Part shown: positions 8,356 to 17,247 of the stretch, piece by piece
Layout of the letters: the number at the start of each line of letters is the position of its first letter
Numbering within the stretch: the first letter of the stretch is position 1
DNA from: Alkalibacterium sp. AK22
Lineage (GTDB): Bacteria; Bacillota; Bacilli; Lactobacillales; Carnobacteriaceae_A
NCBI RefSeq assembly: GCF_000585255.1
Contig: NZ_JANL01000041.1
Span: 1-51,521 of the forward strand
Direction: 5' to 3'
DNA length: 51,521 bases
The notes under the pieces: model-generated
The model's input: the letters and a program-made list of their open reading frames with translations, nothing else
What the model was told of the DNA's origin: nothing
Databases searched by the model: none
Program-made: the position numbers and the translations under genes

Positions 8356-9654
8356 TTAAGCTCCCTTACTTTTAGGTAAACCTGATCGATGATTTCCTTT
8401 TAATTCTAGCAATATTTTGTAATACAAAGTTTCATTATTATTTGGCATATCAACATCTAGCACCTTATCTCCAAATAGTTCTATCAACTCAGCAATCTCA
8501 TCATTATAATACTGTTCATAGTTTTCAAAAAATTGACGTTCATCTAATATTTTCCCATTTAACAATGAGTCTATTTTATTGAAATAGTAGAACATAAATA
8601 GACCTTCAAAACCTTTTGCTCTATTTATGTTTTCCATATGTTTTAACCATCTCTTTTGCAACTGTTCACGTACTATATCTCTATCTGCCGTTCGCTTTTG
8701 AATGCCATATTGTACTCTTTTTAATATGTCTGGATTCTGTACAGTTTTTTGTTTCCACAATCTTTGTATGTGATAGTTCTCTTTTAAATATCTACTCTCA
8801 TTACCTAAATAATCCTTAACAGGTTCATAATTTATTCTCCACATAATATCTTTATGGGTAATAGAATAGTGAGATAGTAAGGTTTTTTGATATGCTACAA
8901 TATCTTCTTCATCATCTTTGCTTAATTTTATCCTATGCCCGTTATAAGTCTCGGTATAATCTAAATTATCTATATAATAATTATACTTAATCTTAGCATT
9001 TTCAGACAAAAAATCTTCGTCACCACTTATTAAAAGCGCATAATACTTATCATCAAAAAACAAACTATACTCGTTTCTCAAGTAATTCGAAATTGATGAA
9101 AAAACTTCTCTGTAAAATAGTTCTTTTCTAATTTTATAGTTATCAATAACTTTATAAACTAACTTAACTAGCCTTGTTTCATCAATACCTATGTTCATAC
9201 TTAGATTTTTCAAATCTTCCTCAATATAATTAATTTGAGAATTTTCAAGCTTCATTGGACTCGTGATGTCAATATGATTTAGCCAATTTATTCTAGTCAT
9301 ACTTAATTCTTTAAAAGTAGCATCTAATTTGTTATTACTATTCAACTCATAAATATAGTGTGCTAGTAACTTACTACCTGCCTCAGCATACTCCGTATAG
9401 TTTCCTCTTCTGTTTTCGATTCTTGGCTTAGGGTTAGTTTTCTTTTTACCGACTAATAACTTACCTCTTTTACCATATGCTGTCCACTTAACAGCATGAT
9501 GATTATCTTTATATATTTTTTCAATCTTTTTCATTGTTGTAGTATGGAGTCTTCCATTCTTTTCCAATTCTTTAGAATATGTTTCGATCTCAACATCTTT
9601 TAGATATGGGTTGTTAACTAATAATTCTACTTGTGTATATTCTACTCTTGCCAT
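8356..9654 (-). CDS. Unrecognised 432-aa island protein
   Basis: I do not recognise a family. The 432-residue product is soluble with no membrane segment or signal peptide. Residues 55-90 are strongly basic (AYGKRGKLLVGKKK region), which would suit nucleic-acid contact; the rest is mostly helical, rich in Tyr and Asn, with a conserved-looking aromatic patch (GLFMFYYFNKID) near 370. No Walker motif, HNH, PD-(D/E)XK or methyltransferase motif is visible. GGAG lies about 11 bases before the ATG. It is coupled by a one-base gap to the AbrB/MazE-like gene. The setting between a DUF262-HNH gene and HEPN and RM genes suggests a defence role. Confidence 0.65.
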   Translation of the reverse strand: MARVEYTQVELLVNNPYLKDVEIETYSKELEKNGRLHTTTMKKIEKIYKDNHHAVKWTAYGKRGKLLVGKKKTNPKPRIENRRGNYTEYAEAGSKLLAHYIYELNSNNKLDATFKELSMTRINWLNHIDITSPMKLENSQINYIEEDLKNLSMNIGIDETRLVKLVYKVIDNYKIRKELFYREVFSSISNYLRNEYSLFFDDKYYALLISGDEDFLSENAKIKYNYYIDNLDYTETYNGHRIKLSKDDEEDIVAYQKTLLSHYSITHKDIMWRINYEPVKDYLGNESRYLKENYHIQRLWKQKTVQNPDILKRVQYGIQKRTADRDIVREQLQKRWLKHMENINRAKGFEGLFMFYYFNKIDSLLNGKILDERQFFENYEQYYNDEIAELIELFGDKVLDVDMPNNNETLYYKILLELKGNHRSGLPKSKGA

Positions 9655-9963
9655 CTAATTTGGTACTCCTTTTATATTAACTATACACTCCAAAAGTCCA
9701 TGTTTTATGCATTTCATTTATGTTACAGGTGATATCCAAATACATTAATAAATTATTACTAATAGAGTTGAATTTCACCTGCAACACATCATTAACACCT
9801 AATTTATAATGGATTTAAAACATATTATTTCCGTTGAGCATAATAAGCTACTTTCAACTTTTAGAATTGTATAATTGAGTTTGTGTTAAGTTTTGTTTTG
9901 TGGGGTTCTTTTACTTTAAAGAAATCATCTCATACTTTTCAGTTGTATTGAAAGTTAGATGAA
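9655..9963. other. Island intergenic gap with an interrupted dyad
   Basis: This 309-bp AT-rich gap separates the DUF262-HNH gene from the 432-aa gene. The one clear structure is an inverted repeat at 9722-9785, GTTaCAGGTGA against TCACCTGcAAC, separated by 42 bases. It has no T-run, so it is not a standard terminator. It could be a regulator site for the downstream genes. No open frame is convincing. Confidence 0.5.
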
Positions 9964-11991
9964 CTAATTAGATAAAAGATTATCTCTGTCTGCATCAAAA
10001 ATGCTTTGGAAAAATTTAGTTCTTTTTTTGACTAATGAATCAATATTAGAAACATCTGAAAACTTATCAAAGTCTTTTTCATCAATTCCTGTATATGTTT
10101 TAATCATATTTTTTAACCATGCATCGGTAATTTCATTCAATGCTTTACTCTTCTTAGAATTATTATTTATGCTAGACAGAACAGCTAAATTTGACAAACT
10201 ATCCTTAAAATTCTTATTAACCATTGGATTGTTATTCAGCTTTTCTTTTGGAATAATATGGTCTACTTCGTGCTTAATATCAACTATATTCTCAGGGGTA
10301 CGATTGCTGAGTAAATAACTATAATACAATGTAGGCTTAAGCAATTTAACTGTAGTTGCAGCCCCATTATATTCACCTGAGCAAGATTCTTTTATAAACT
10401 CACTCCATTCGCTTTTTGAAACTGGTCTGATTCTATTTTTCCAATCCTTAATATCGTTAGACATCTTCGAATCTCCCGAACCACGCCAACTTCTCGTAGC
10501 ATATTCATAAACTAATCGATCAAACAAGATAATTGATTCCCTTTGAAATGTTTTAACCGCATTAGACGATATCATTGGAGAATCTTTATCTTTCCAGTTC
10601 AAATATGATATAGTCAAAAATTCAAGTGCTATAGCATTGCCTAACAACTTAGTTATAGGCATATTCCAGCTCTGTAAATTTCTGAAGAATCCTTTATGCA
10701 TTAATACACTTATCATGTTATTTATTTCTTCTGCGAGTTCATTAATATCTTTTTCCCAATTCAATTCTTTATTAGTTTCTAATTCCGCTACATGTCGAGC
10801 TGACATTCCACTATTATATATAGAACTGACAAGCTTAAATCCTAATGTTATTTCATCCATTGACACTGTGCCCTTTTTCTTGCTAGCGTTATAATTCTCA
10901 AATATTAAATTGTCATAATCTACCCTTGATATTAATGTCGCTGGCAAGTCCCATCTAACAATTTGACTAGGAGTAGGTATGTCTAGTTTATGATATAATT
11001 CGTTGATTTTAGTTATAACATCTGACTGTAAATTACCTACTGGTATATTCCAAAAAGGTTTTGCAGAGAGTAATTCTTCAGCTCTAAGCTGAGTTCCTCC
11101 ACTATTAGTCATTGAAAATATAAGCTGAGCATCTAAAGGCGAGGCATTGTTGAGATGTATTACTCCTATTCTAGTATCAGCAAAAACTTGCTCAGTTCTT
11201 TTGATTACATCGAAACAGTGCTCTATATCTTTCCAATGAGTATCAACTTTTTCCTTAAAACTATTTTTAAAGCCATCTTTTATATCATATAAAGTAAAAT
11301 AATAATCAATAAAAAATTCCTTAGTAATTGCTCCCTCATACTCTTTATTGTAGTCTTTCTGTAGTTGTATTATGAATTCCCTAAGTGAGATAGGATCGAT
11401 TTTTCTTTCACCATTTTTGTAAGGGGCGTACTTGAGTTTAGAGAAATAATCACTGTAGTCAAACTGTCTTTCCCAAGAACTGATTCCCTTTTTGTCGATT
11501 TGATGAACCATCTTGATAATATCTAATAATGTGTTTAAGCCTTTCCTTTGGGTTTCTGCATTAAAGGAGTGCTCCGTTAAATCTTCTTCTCCTTCATACA
11601 ATGAAGTTTCTTCATTTTCAGTTCCCTCATTGTTTTCTACAGTATCTGTTTGAAGGTACTTTGCAATTTTTGCCCAAAAAACATCTGTAACTTCACTAGT
11701 GTCAGCAGTTTTGTTAAATTTGAGGTAGCTTTGTGCCCATAAATATATATCTATCGGATTTCTTCTCATTAAAGACAAAGCATTTCGTCTTTGTCGACCA
11801 TCTAAAAGCCATGATGTGCTTTTTTCCTTATTAACGATTACTACACCTATTGGATACTCTTGAAAAACACTTATACAGAGTTCAAAGTTTTGTTTACTGG
11901 TCCATGTTGCTCTTCTCTGAAATCTAGGCAGTTTCATATTTGATTCATCTAAAAATGATAGCAGTGTCATAGGTTCAATAACATAGCTCAT
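9964..11991 (-). CDS. DUF262 + HNH endonuclease (GmrSD-like restriction protein)
   Basis: A 675-residue protein with a DUF262 domain (ParB-like NTPase/nuclease fold) at the N-terminus and a His-Me finger nuclease at the C-terminus, the layout of single-chain GmrSD-type modification-dependent restriction enzymes. DUF262 hallmarks are LPRFQRRATW at 21-30 and DGRQRR at 64-69. The nuclease core starts with HEVDHIIP at 574 and continues through SLSNLAVLSSINNNSKKS, giving the His, Asn and Lys expected of DUF1524/HNH. An acidic linker lies around residue 120-145. An upstream in-frame ATG overlaps the GGGAGG site, so the ATG at 11991 is used. Related enzymes cut glucosylated or otherwise modified phage DNA; the modification recognised here is unknown. 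Confidence 0.85.
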   Translation of the reverse strand: MSYVIEPMTLLSFLDESNMKLPRFQRRATWTSKQNFELCISVFQEYPIGVVIVNKEKSTSWLLDGRQRRNALSLMRRNPIDIYLWAQSYLKFNKTADTSEVTDVFWAKIAKYLQTDTVENNEGTENEETSLYEGEEDLTEHSFNAETQRKGLNTLLDIIKMVHQIDKKGISSWERQFDYSDYFSKLKYAPYKNGERKIDPISLREFIIQLQKDYNKEYEGAITKEFFIDYYFTLYDIKDGFKNSFKEKVDTHWKDIEHCFDVIKRTEQVFADTRIGVIHLNNASPLDAQLIFSMTNSGGTQLRAEELLSAKPFWNIPVGNLQSDVITKINELYHKLDIPTPSQIVRWDLPATLISRVDYDNLIFENYNASKKKGTVSMDEITLGFKLVSSIYNSGMSARHVAELETNKELNWEKDINELAEEINNMISVLMHKGFFRNLQSWNMPITKLLGNAIALEFLTISYLNWKDKDSPMISSNAVKTFQRESIILFDRLVYEYATRSWRGSGDSKMSNDIKDWKNRIRPVSKSEWSEFIKESCSGEYNGAATTVKLLKPTLYYSYLLSNRTPENIVDIKHEVDHIIPKEKLNNNPMVNKNFKDSLSNLAVLSSINNNSKKSKALNEITDAWLKNMIKTYTGIDEKDFDKFSDVSNIDSLVKKRTKFFQSIFDADRDNLLSN

Positions 11992-12093
11992 GAAAATTCC
12001 TCCCATAGATAATATTCTTTAACACAACTCAGCTAATTACTAAGAATAAAACTTGGTAAAATGTTGATTTTATCGTATTTTCCAAGGTGGAAA

Positions 12094-14694
12094 TTAATCT
12101 AATTCGTTTAGTTCATATTGTTTAACTAAGTCGATATAATCCTTTGGTGTTACTTTGCTTTTAACTAATTCCTCTTTAGCATATTCTCTCCAAGTCATAC
12201 TACCTTCAGAAGTATAGTTTTTCTTAATAGTCTTGACTACAGCTAATGCCCGTTCTGCAAAATCAATAATTCTTACTTTGTTCAAATAATAAATTCCATC
12301 TGCTTGAACTTTTGCAATATTATCGATCTTATTAGCATTAGTAATAAAAATATTAAGTATGTCAGCATCCTCATCTAAATTATCAATATGCTCTCTTATC
12401 CAGTTAGGATGTCCGGCAGATTCTCTAACATCTTTAAGAGGAATTATCTTACTATCACTCTCATAAATTTTACTCTCAGAGACTATACATAATTTTTCAT
12501 TTAATACCCACCAAGGGTCAGGTGCCCCACCAGATTCAGCATTGCCAGCATCATAACCCAAGAAATTGCCTAACTTCTCCATTCCCTCTTCAAACTTGAC
12601 TCCCTTGTCATTTAACAAAGAAATAATGTCATGTGCTTCTTGTTCTATTATACTTGTCTTTCTTGTTACTCTAATCTTTGATAGTGAAGATTCAATTCTA
12701 TCAACTACACTTCCAACTTCTGATTCTTCTATTTTGTCTGTAAAGCTTACATCTTTATCTTTAGTTTTTAAATTTCTGAACCAAGTTATAGTGTCTGAGT
12801 ATCTTGCTGCATTATCGTAATATTCATTAGCCTTATTTTTATAGACAGGACCCCCATGCTCTAAGTAAAGCAAATCATAAATACTTCCCATAATATAATT
12901 CCAGTACTGTCTGTAACCTCCTAGACTTCTAGCATTTAATTCTTTAATAATTTTTTCCACTACCTCTAGTGCTTCAAGGAACTCATTCATCCACATATGA
13001 TACTGATACTCAACTTCAAGTTTTGCAACCTTATATAATTGTTCATACACAGAATTGTCATTATCAGTTTTTCTATATTCATTTCTCTTCTTTATTATCT
13101 GGCTCTCAATTTCATCCCAATCACCACTTTGAGTCAGTCCCAGATTAGCAATATCAACTAAATCATCAATATCTCTTGCAGAAGCACTTACGTCTAAACC
13201 AGTTTTTATTTCAGCTCTTAACTCTGGAGCAAAAAGCTTTTGTTTATCCTTAGAAAGCATTATATTTTCTAAATCTCTCCCAGTAATCATTACTACAGCG
13301 TAATCATTAGTGCTTCTAGTACATCTGCCTGTTGCTTGAGTAATTCTTGTCTTTAGTCTTTCGTTATAAAGAATTGAAGTAGAAAGTCTATAATTAAAAA
13401 ATTTTTCTTGAAGATGTCTACCTGTCGGTAATCCTGATAATAATAAAAAGTGGCAAGCATCATCTTGCAAATTTAATCCGTCATACCTATTGGCCAATAT
13501 AGCAACTGCATTTTCATCATTTTCATATTCTTCGATAGAATTCTCTAACTGTTTGGCATTGTATAATTGAATGTTAGGGTCTTTCTCACTAATTTTAGAT
13601 CTAATTTCCTCTGCTATTACATTTCTTTCAACAAGAATTAAACCTCTTGGGGTTTTAGATTTTATCTTACGAAATACCTCATAGTTTTGTTCAGTTGGAA
13701 ATTTAACATTGGGAAAAATAAATAACCTTCTCCCTATACTAGGAATGCTTTCCTTTTCTACAGAAATTCTATTTATTCTCCCAACCCCTACTGTCCTTTC
13801 TAATTCACCAGAATTACCCAATGTTGCTGACATATAAATTCTTTGCTTTGCATTTTTAAACGGTTTGTGCTTTAAGGTAGGGGGAATGTAGGGTCTAATT
13901 ACTATATCTTGTTTACTGAGGTATATATTACAGATATTTAGTTTGTCTTTGATGTTTTCCCATGGATAGAATAAATTAGTGTTTTGGACTTTAGTATTAA
14001 TAATTTCATACAAATCGTCAATAATTATATTTTGCTTTGCCATTGGAACCAAATCATTCCAACTATCATCTGAGCTTGGACTACTCTCCTCAACAAGTCT
14101 TTTATATGAGGCATTGTTAATTACAGATTTTAAGCTTTCACTTAAAGCTATAAAAAAATCAGAATGCTCATACTTATTAATATTTAGCGTCCAGTTACTG
14201 GCAATATAATTTTCCGAACTATGTGAATCATCAAAAATGAGAATATCAGATTCACTAAAAAAACTATTTATGTTAAAAATAGAACTGTAATTTGTCACAG
14301 CTATTTTCTTACTACTTAAATAACTAGTTATTTCTTCTGAACCATAGTTTTCTTTAGAACCAGTAAAACCTACAGCGTCAATCCCATATTCATTAATTGC
14401 TTTATCTACCATTTGATTAACAAGTTGATTATTCGGACATACGTACACTACCCTTTCACCTTCTGTTATTCTTCTAAATTCTCCTATTAACAAACCAACT
14501 AAAGTTTTTCCACTTCCAGTTGGTAATTCCAGAGCCACATCTTTTTTGTAAAAGCCTTCATTCATATATTTATCAACCATTTCTGACTGATAATTTATAA
14601 TTCCTTTAATTTTCTTTTTCTTATAATCTATATACATCTCTTGTGGGCTAAAATAATTAATAGTTGTTTCTTCTTCGAATTTAAATCTTGACAT
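12094..14694 (-). CDS. SF2 helicase with C-terminal PD-(D/E)XK-like nuclease domain
   Basis: An 866-residue superfamily 2 helicase. ELPTGSGKT at 56-64 is Walker A, DDSH at 155-158 is motif II, MSATLG at 288-293 is motif III, and QATGRCTR at 453-460 is motif VI; NRYDGLNL near 402 resembles motif V of XPD/DinG-type enzymes. Residues 500-680 are helical. From about 695 comes a restriction-endonuclease-like segment: FEEGMEKLGNFLG, then APDPWW (Pro725-Asp726), then the strand ending Glu740-Ser741-Lys742, a PD...ExK arrangement. It is probably a DNA translocase-nuclease in phage defence. It has AGGGGGAG before the ATG and lies 102 bp upstream of the DUF262-HNH gene. Not matched by me to a named system. 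Confidence 0.82.
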   Translation of the reverse strand: MSRFKFEEETTINYFSPQEMYIDYKKKKIKGIINYQSEMVDKYMNEGFYKKDVALELPTGSGKTLVGLLIGEFRRITEGERVVYVCPNNQLVNQMVDKAINEYGIDAVGFTGSKENYGSEEITSYLSSKKIAVTNYSSIFNINSFFSESDILIFDDSHSSENYIASNWTLNINKYEHSDFFIALSESLKSVINNASYKRLVEESSPSSDDSWNDLVPMAKQNIIIDDLYEIINTKVQNTNLFYPWENIKDKLNICNIYLSKQDIVIRPYIPPTLKHKPFKNAKQRIYMSATLGNSGELERTVGVGRINRISVEKESIPSIGRRLFIFPNVKFPTEQNYEVFRKIKSKTPRGLILVERNVIAEEIRSKISEKDPNIQLYNAKQLENSIEEYENDENAVAILANRYDGLNLQDDACHFLLLSGLPTGRHLQEKFFNYRLSTSILYNERLKTRITQATGRCTRSTNDYAVVMITGRDLENIMLSKDKQKLFAPELRAEIKTGLDVSASARDIDDLVDIANLGLTQSGDWDEIESQIIKKRNEYRKTDNDNSVYEQLYKVAKLEVEYQYHMWMNEFLEALEVVEKIIKELNARSLGGYRQYWNYIMGSIYDLLYLEHGGPVYKNKANEYYDNAARYSDTITWFRNLKTKDKDVSFTDKIEESEVGSVVDRIESSLSKIRVTRKTSIIEQEAHDIISLLNDKGVKFEEGMEKLGNFLGYDAGNAESGGAPDPWWVLNEKLCIVSESKIYESDSKIIPLKDVRESAGHPNWIREHIDNLDEDADILNIFITNANKIDNIAKVQADGIYYLNKVRIIDFAERALAVVKTIKKNYTSEGSMTWREYAKEELVKSKVTPKDYIDLVKQYELNELD

Positions 14695-15166
14695 TACATT
14701 CTCCCCCTCAAGTATAAGCGCTAGTTTTGATTGAAATAATTAAACTCATATAAACATGTATATGAAAATTAATAAAGATCGTTACTTGAGAAGTGTCGTT
14801 AACAACTACTTACTATTCTATGAAAGTAAACTATGAGTAGTTTATTATTGTAACCGTTATTAACGAGACTAATATAAGCCAATCTTATCAATCTGAATAA
14901 TATTAATTAGTACAGAATCACTTTATTATTTCTAATAATCCTATAGTTAAAATTATATCATATATAATATTTTTCATTTGGAAAAACGATAATTTTAAAC
15001 TAACGATGAAAATATACTAATACCGTACTCTATAACACTGAATAGCAGCAATTTTAAATTGATGCACCATAGTATATACTTTCTCACTTCTGGAAAATCT
15101 CTCAAAATGTTACTCGTAAACTAATTATTAAAATAAGCAAATGTAAACTTATAAACTTTCCAGCAC
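14695..15166. other. Island intergenic region with dyads
   Basis: A 472-bp AT-rich non-coding gap between the resolvase and helicase genes. It contains a nested inverted repeat: TCGTTAA (14796-14802) with TTAACGA (14860-14866), and inside it AACTACT (14804-14810) with AGTAGTT (14836-14842). TAAACTTAT occurs at 15144-15152. The helicase gene promoter should lie here, but I cannot single out a strong -35/-10 pair. Confidence 0.45.
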
Positions 15167-15766
15167 CTAACTAGTTTTAATTTTTCTGAGTCCATCATCT
15201 ACTTCTTTCTTATGTTGCTTCTTGATTCTTTGCAATGTACTTTTACTAATACCCGTTTTCTCTTCGACCTGTTTGTAGCTATTTTCATCAAGCAGTTCTA
15301 GGGCATGCAAATATTTACTAGTCAGCTTTCTCTTTGGTCTGCCCTCTTTATAATTTGAGTTATTCTTTTTAGCAAACTCTTTACCAGATTGAGTACGCTC
15401 TACGATCATGTCTCTTTCAAGTTCAGCTACTGATAAAAGTATAGTATATATTAATTTACCAATACTAGTGTTCTCTATTTTCCCAATGTTAAGTACATTG
15501 ATTGCTACATTACTTTCCAAAAGCTGCTCAATTATTGTTAGAGCTTCTCTAGTGTTCCTAGCTAGCCTATCTAACTTTGTTATATGAATAGTATCTCCAA
15601 CTTTCAATTTGTCCATCAATATGTTGAATACTGGCCTGTTGGTCTTTGTGCCTGTACACTTCTCTGAGTATATATTCTCTTTTAGGACACCTGCATCTGA
15701 AAGTCGGTTTATTTGGTCTCCAAGTGATTGACCTTTAGTTGATACTCTTGCATAGCCATAATCCAT
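15167..15766 (-). CDS. Serine recombinase (resolvase/invertase family)
   Basis: A 199-residue small serine recombinase of the Tn3 resolvase/DNA invertase family. YARVST places the nucleophile at Ser9; the conserved Arg residues follow in KLDRLARN near 65-72 and ELERDMIVERT near 118-128; the C-terminus carries a helix-turn-helix (KQVEEKTGISKSTLQRIKKQ). The longer frame begins five codons earlier at an ATG that overlaps the GGAGG site, so the ATG at 15766 is the likely start. It lies in the element beside the tyrosine integrase, and may resolve multimers, invert a segment, or be a leftover of an earlier plasmid or transposon. No crossover site was identified with certainty. Confidence 0.9.
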   Translation of the reverse strand: MDYGYARVSTKGQSLGDQINRLSDAGVLKENIYSEKCTGTKTNRPVFNILMDKLKVGDTIHITKLDRLARNTREALTIIEQLLESNVAINVLNIGKIENTSIGKLIYTILLSVAELERDMIVERTQSGKEFAKKNNSNYKEGRPKRKLTSKYLHALELLDENSYKQVEEKTGISKSTLQRIKKQHKKEVDDGLRKIKTS

Positions 15767-16179
15767 TGTAATTTCCTCCATTTCTAAATTATTAAATGAA
15801 CATAAGTTTCTGAATACTCTGAGAGCCTTTAGATTTAACTATTTCTTATTATTAAGTTCAGTAGTCATAAACTGTTAAGTTTCTGACTATCGTAGTGCAT
15901 TCTAAAGTAGTGTTAGTAGAATAGATGTTTAATTCCCATAGAAATAGCCGTCTACATAATTTAATCCCTAATTAAACCTACGGGGTTAAATTACTCTAAA
16001 AGTTCAATTATTTATCTGATTACCGCTTTAAGTGCCCAAATCCACACAGAAATTTAAAAAAATAATAAATTTAGATTAAAAGAACACTAAACACCTAAAA
16101 TAATAAGGTGGAGACGTAAAACCTTTTAAACGTTAGACTCTTAATATCTCCACGTTTTTAGGGGTGTTAACGTAGCCAA
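15767..16179. other. Structured non-coding region between resolvase and integrase
   Basis: A 413-bp gap rich in inverted repeats. One is AATTTAAtCCC (15958-15968) with GGGTTAAATT (15983-15992). A larger nested dyad spans about 16090-16168: ACACCTAAAA with TTTTTAGGGGTGT outside, GTGGAGA (16108-16114) with TCTCCAC (16147-16153) inside. The larger one lies just downstream of the integrase and could end its transcription. Either could also be a recombinase or regulator site. No gene is seen. Confidence 0.5.
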
Positions 16180-17151
16180 TTATTTATTTTGGAATTCTCT
16201 AAGTCCTTCGATCAATTCTTTCTCTGAGATGTCTAAATATCTTGTTGTGACCTCTAAGCTACTATGACCTAGTGCTTTGCTTATTAAAGCTATATTTGCT
16301 CCAGACTTCAATAAATTTGTCGCAAATCCTCTTCTTAAACCATGGGGACTAATATTTTCAATATTGTATTTGTTAGAGTACTTAAATAGTCTTTTTTGAA
16401 TTGTATTTGAATGACCGCCACCAACACATATTCCTTCGCCAATACGACTAATAAAAAGATAATCATTGTGTACATTGTTATGATTTCTGATTTTGCTATT
16501 TTGAAATATCAATAACTGTAATAGCTGGGATAATTGATTATCAATTGGTAATGCTAGCTTTTTGTGGTTTTTCATTATAGAGCCATCTAAATAAATAATA
16601 TTCTCAGAAAAATCAAAGTGTTTTTCTCTTACTTGCATCATCGTAGAATTTCTAATACCCGTTCTGTACATCAATAAAATTGCAGCTGCATCACGCAACC
16701 CAAAAAAATCATTTAAATTCAGCGTAGATAGCAGCTTTTGCACATCATTTTCATTAGCCCCATGTTTTTGCTTTATATCTATTCTTATTCTGACATTCTT
16801 CCAGTAATTATTTTTAAAGTAATTCATATCATACAATCGATTTAAACTAGCTTTTAAAGACTTTAACCTAATATTCTTAGTAGAATCCGATACTTTCATA
16901 CTGTCCAACCAATCATATATCGAATTTGCATCTAGTTTTGATACCTCATAAGTACTTTGGGAGTTACAATACTGAATGTAATGTTTATACCATTTTAAAT
17001 AATCATGTATTGTTCTCGATCTAAGGTTTTCCATCCTTAGTCTAGTTTCTAGGATATCAACAAAAAATTTTAACTCGTTATTCTTATTACCAACATTTCC
17101 AAACTCAATAGAATCTTCTCTTCCAGTTAAATCAACAGTATAAAGCCCCAT
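16180..17151 (-). CDS. Tyrosine recombinase (island integrase)
   Basis: A 323-residue tyrosine recombinase. The N-terminal SAM-like core-binding domain covers about 25-115, and the catalytic domain has Arg167 (YRTGIRNS), Lys near 197-198, His270 and Arg273 (SPHGLRRGF), His296 (LGHSSLE) and the nucleophile Tyr305 (TTRYLDIS). All catalytic residues are present. AAAGGAGAG precedes the ATG. It sits at the ssrA-proximal end of the element, about 150 bp from the right attachment repeat, which is the usual position for an integrase that recombines its att site with the ssrA 3' end. It lacks the AP2-like arm-binding domain seen in Tn916-type integrases, so it resembles XerC/D-sized enzymes. Confidence 0.94.
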   Translation of the reverse strand: MGLYTVDLTGREDSIEFGNVGNKNNELKFFVDILETRLRMENLRSRTIHDYLKWYKHYIQYCNSQSTYEVSKLDANSIYDWLDSMKVSDSTKNIRLKSLKASLNRLYDMNYFKNNYWKNVRIRIDIKQKHGANENDVQKLLSTLNLNDFFGLRDAAAILLMYRTGIRNSTMMQVREKHFDFSENIIYLDGSIMKNHKKLALPIDNQLSQLLQLLIFQNSKIRNHNNVHNDYLFISRIGEGICVGGGHSNTIQKRLFKYSNKYNIENISPHGLRRGFATNLLKSGANIALISKALGHSSLEVTTRYLDISEKELIEGLREFQNK

Positions 17152-17247
17152 ATTACCTCTCTCCTTTGCTTTTTTATAATCACACTCAGTAATCCTTTTT
17201 CGTCTAGTCCGTCTCCCTAAAAGGATATTTAAGGCTATTCAGACGAC

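Noticed and set aside
11992-12006. Five-codon longer start of the DUF262-HNH protein
   Set aside because: The first ATG overlaps the GGGAGG that must serve as ribosome binding site for the second ATG.
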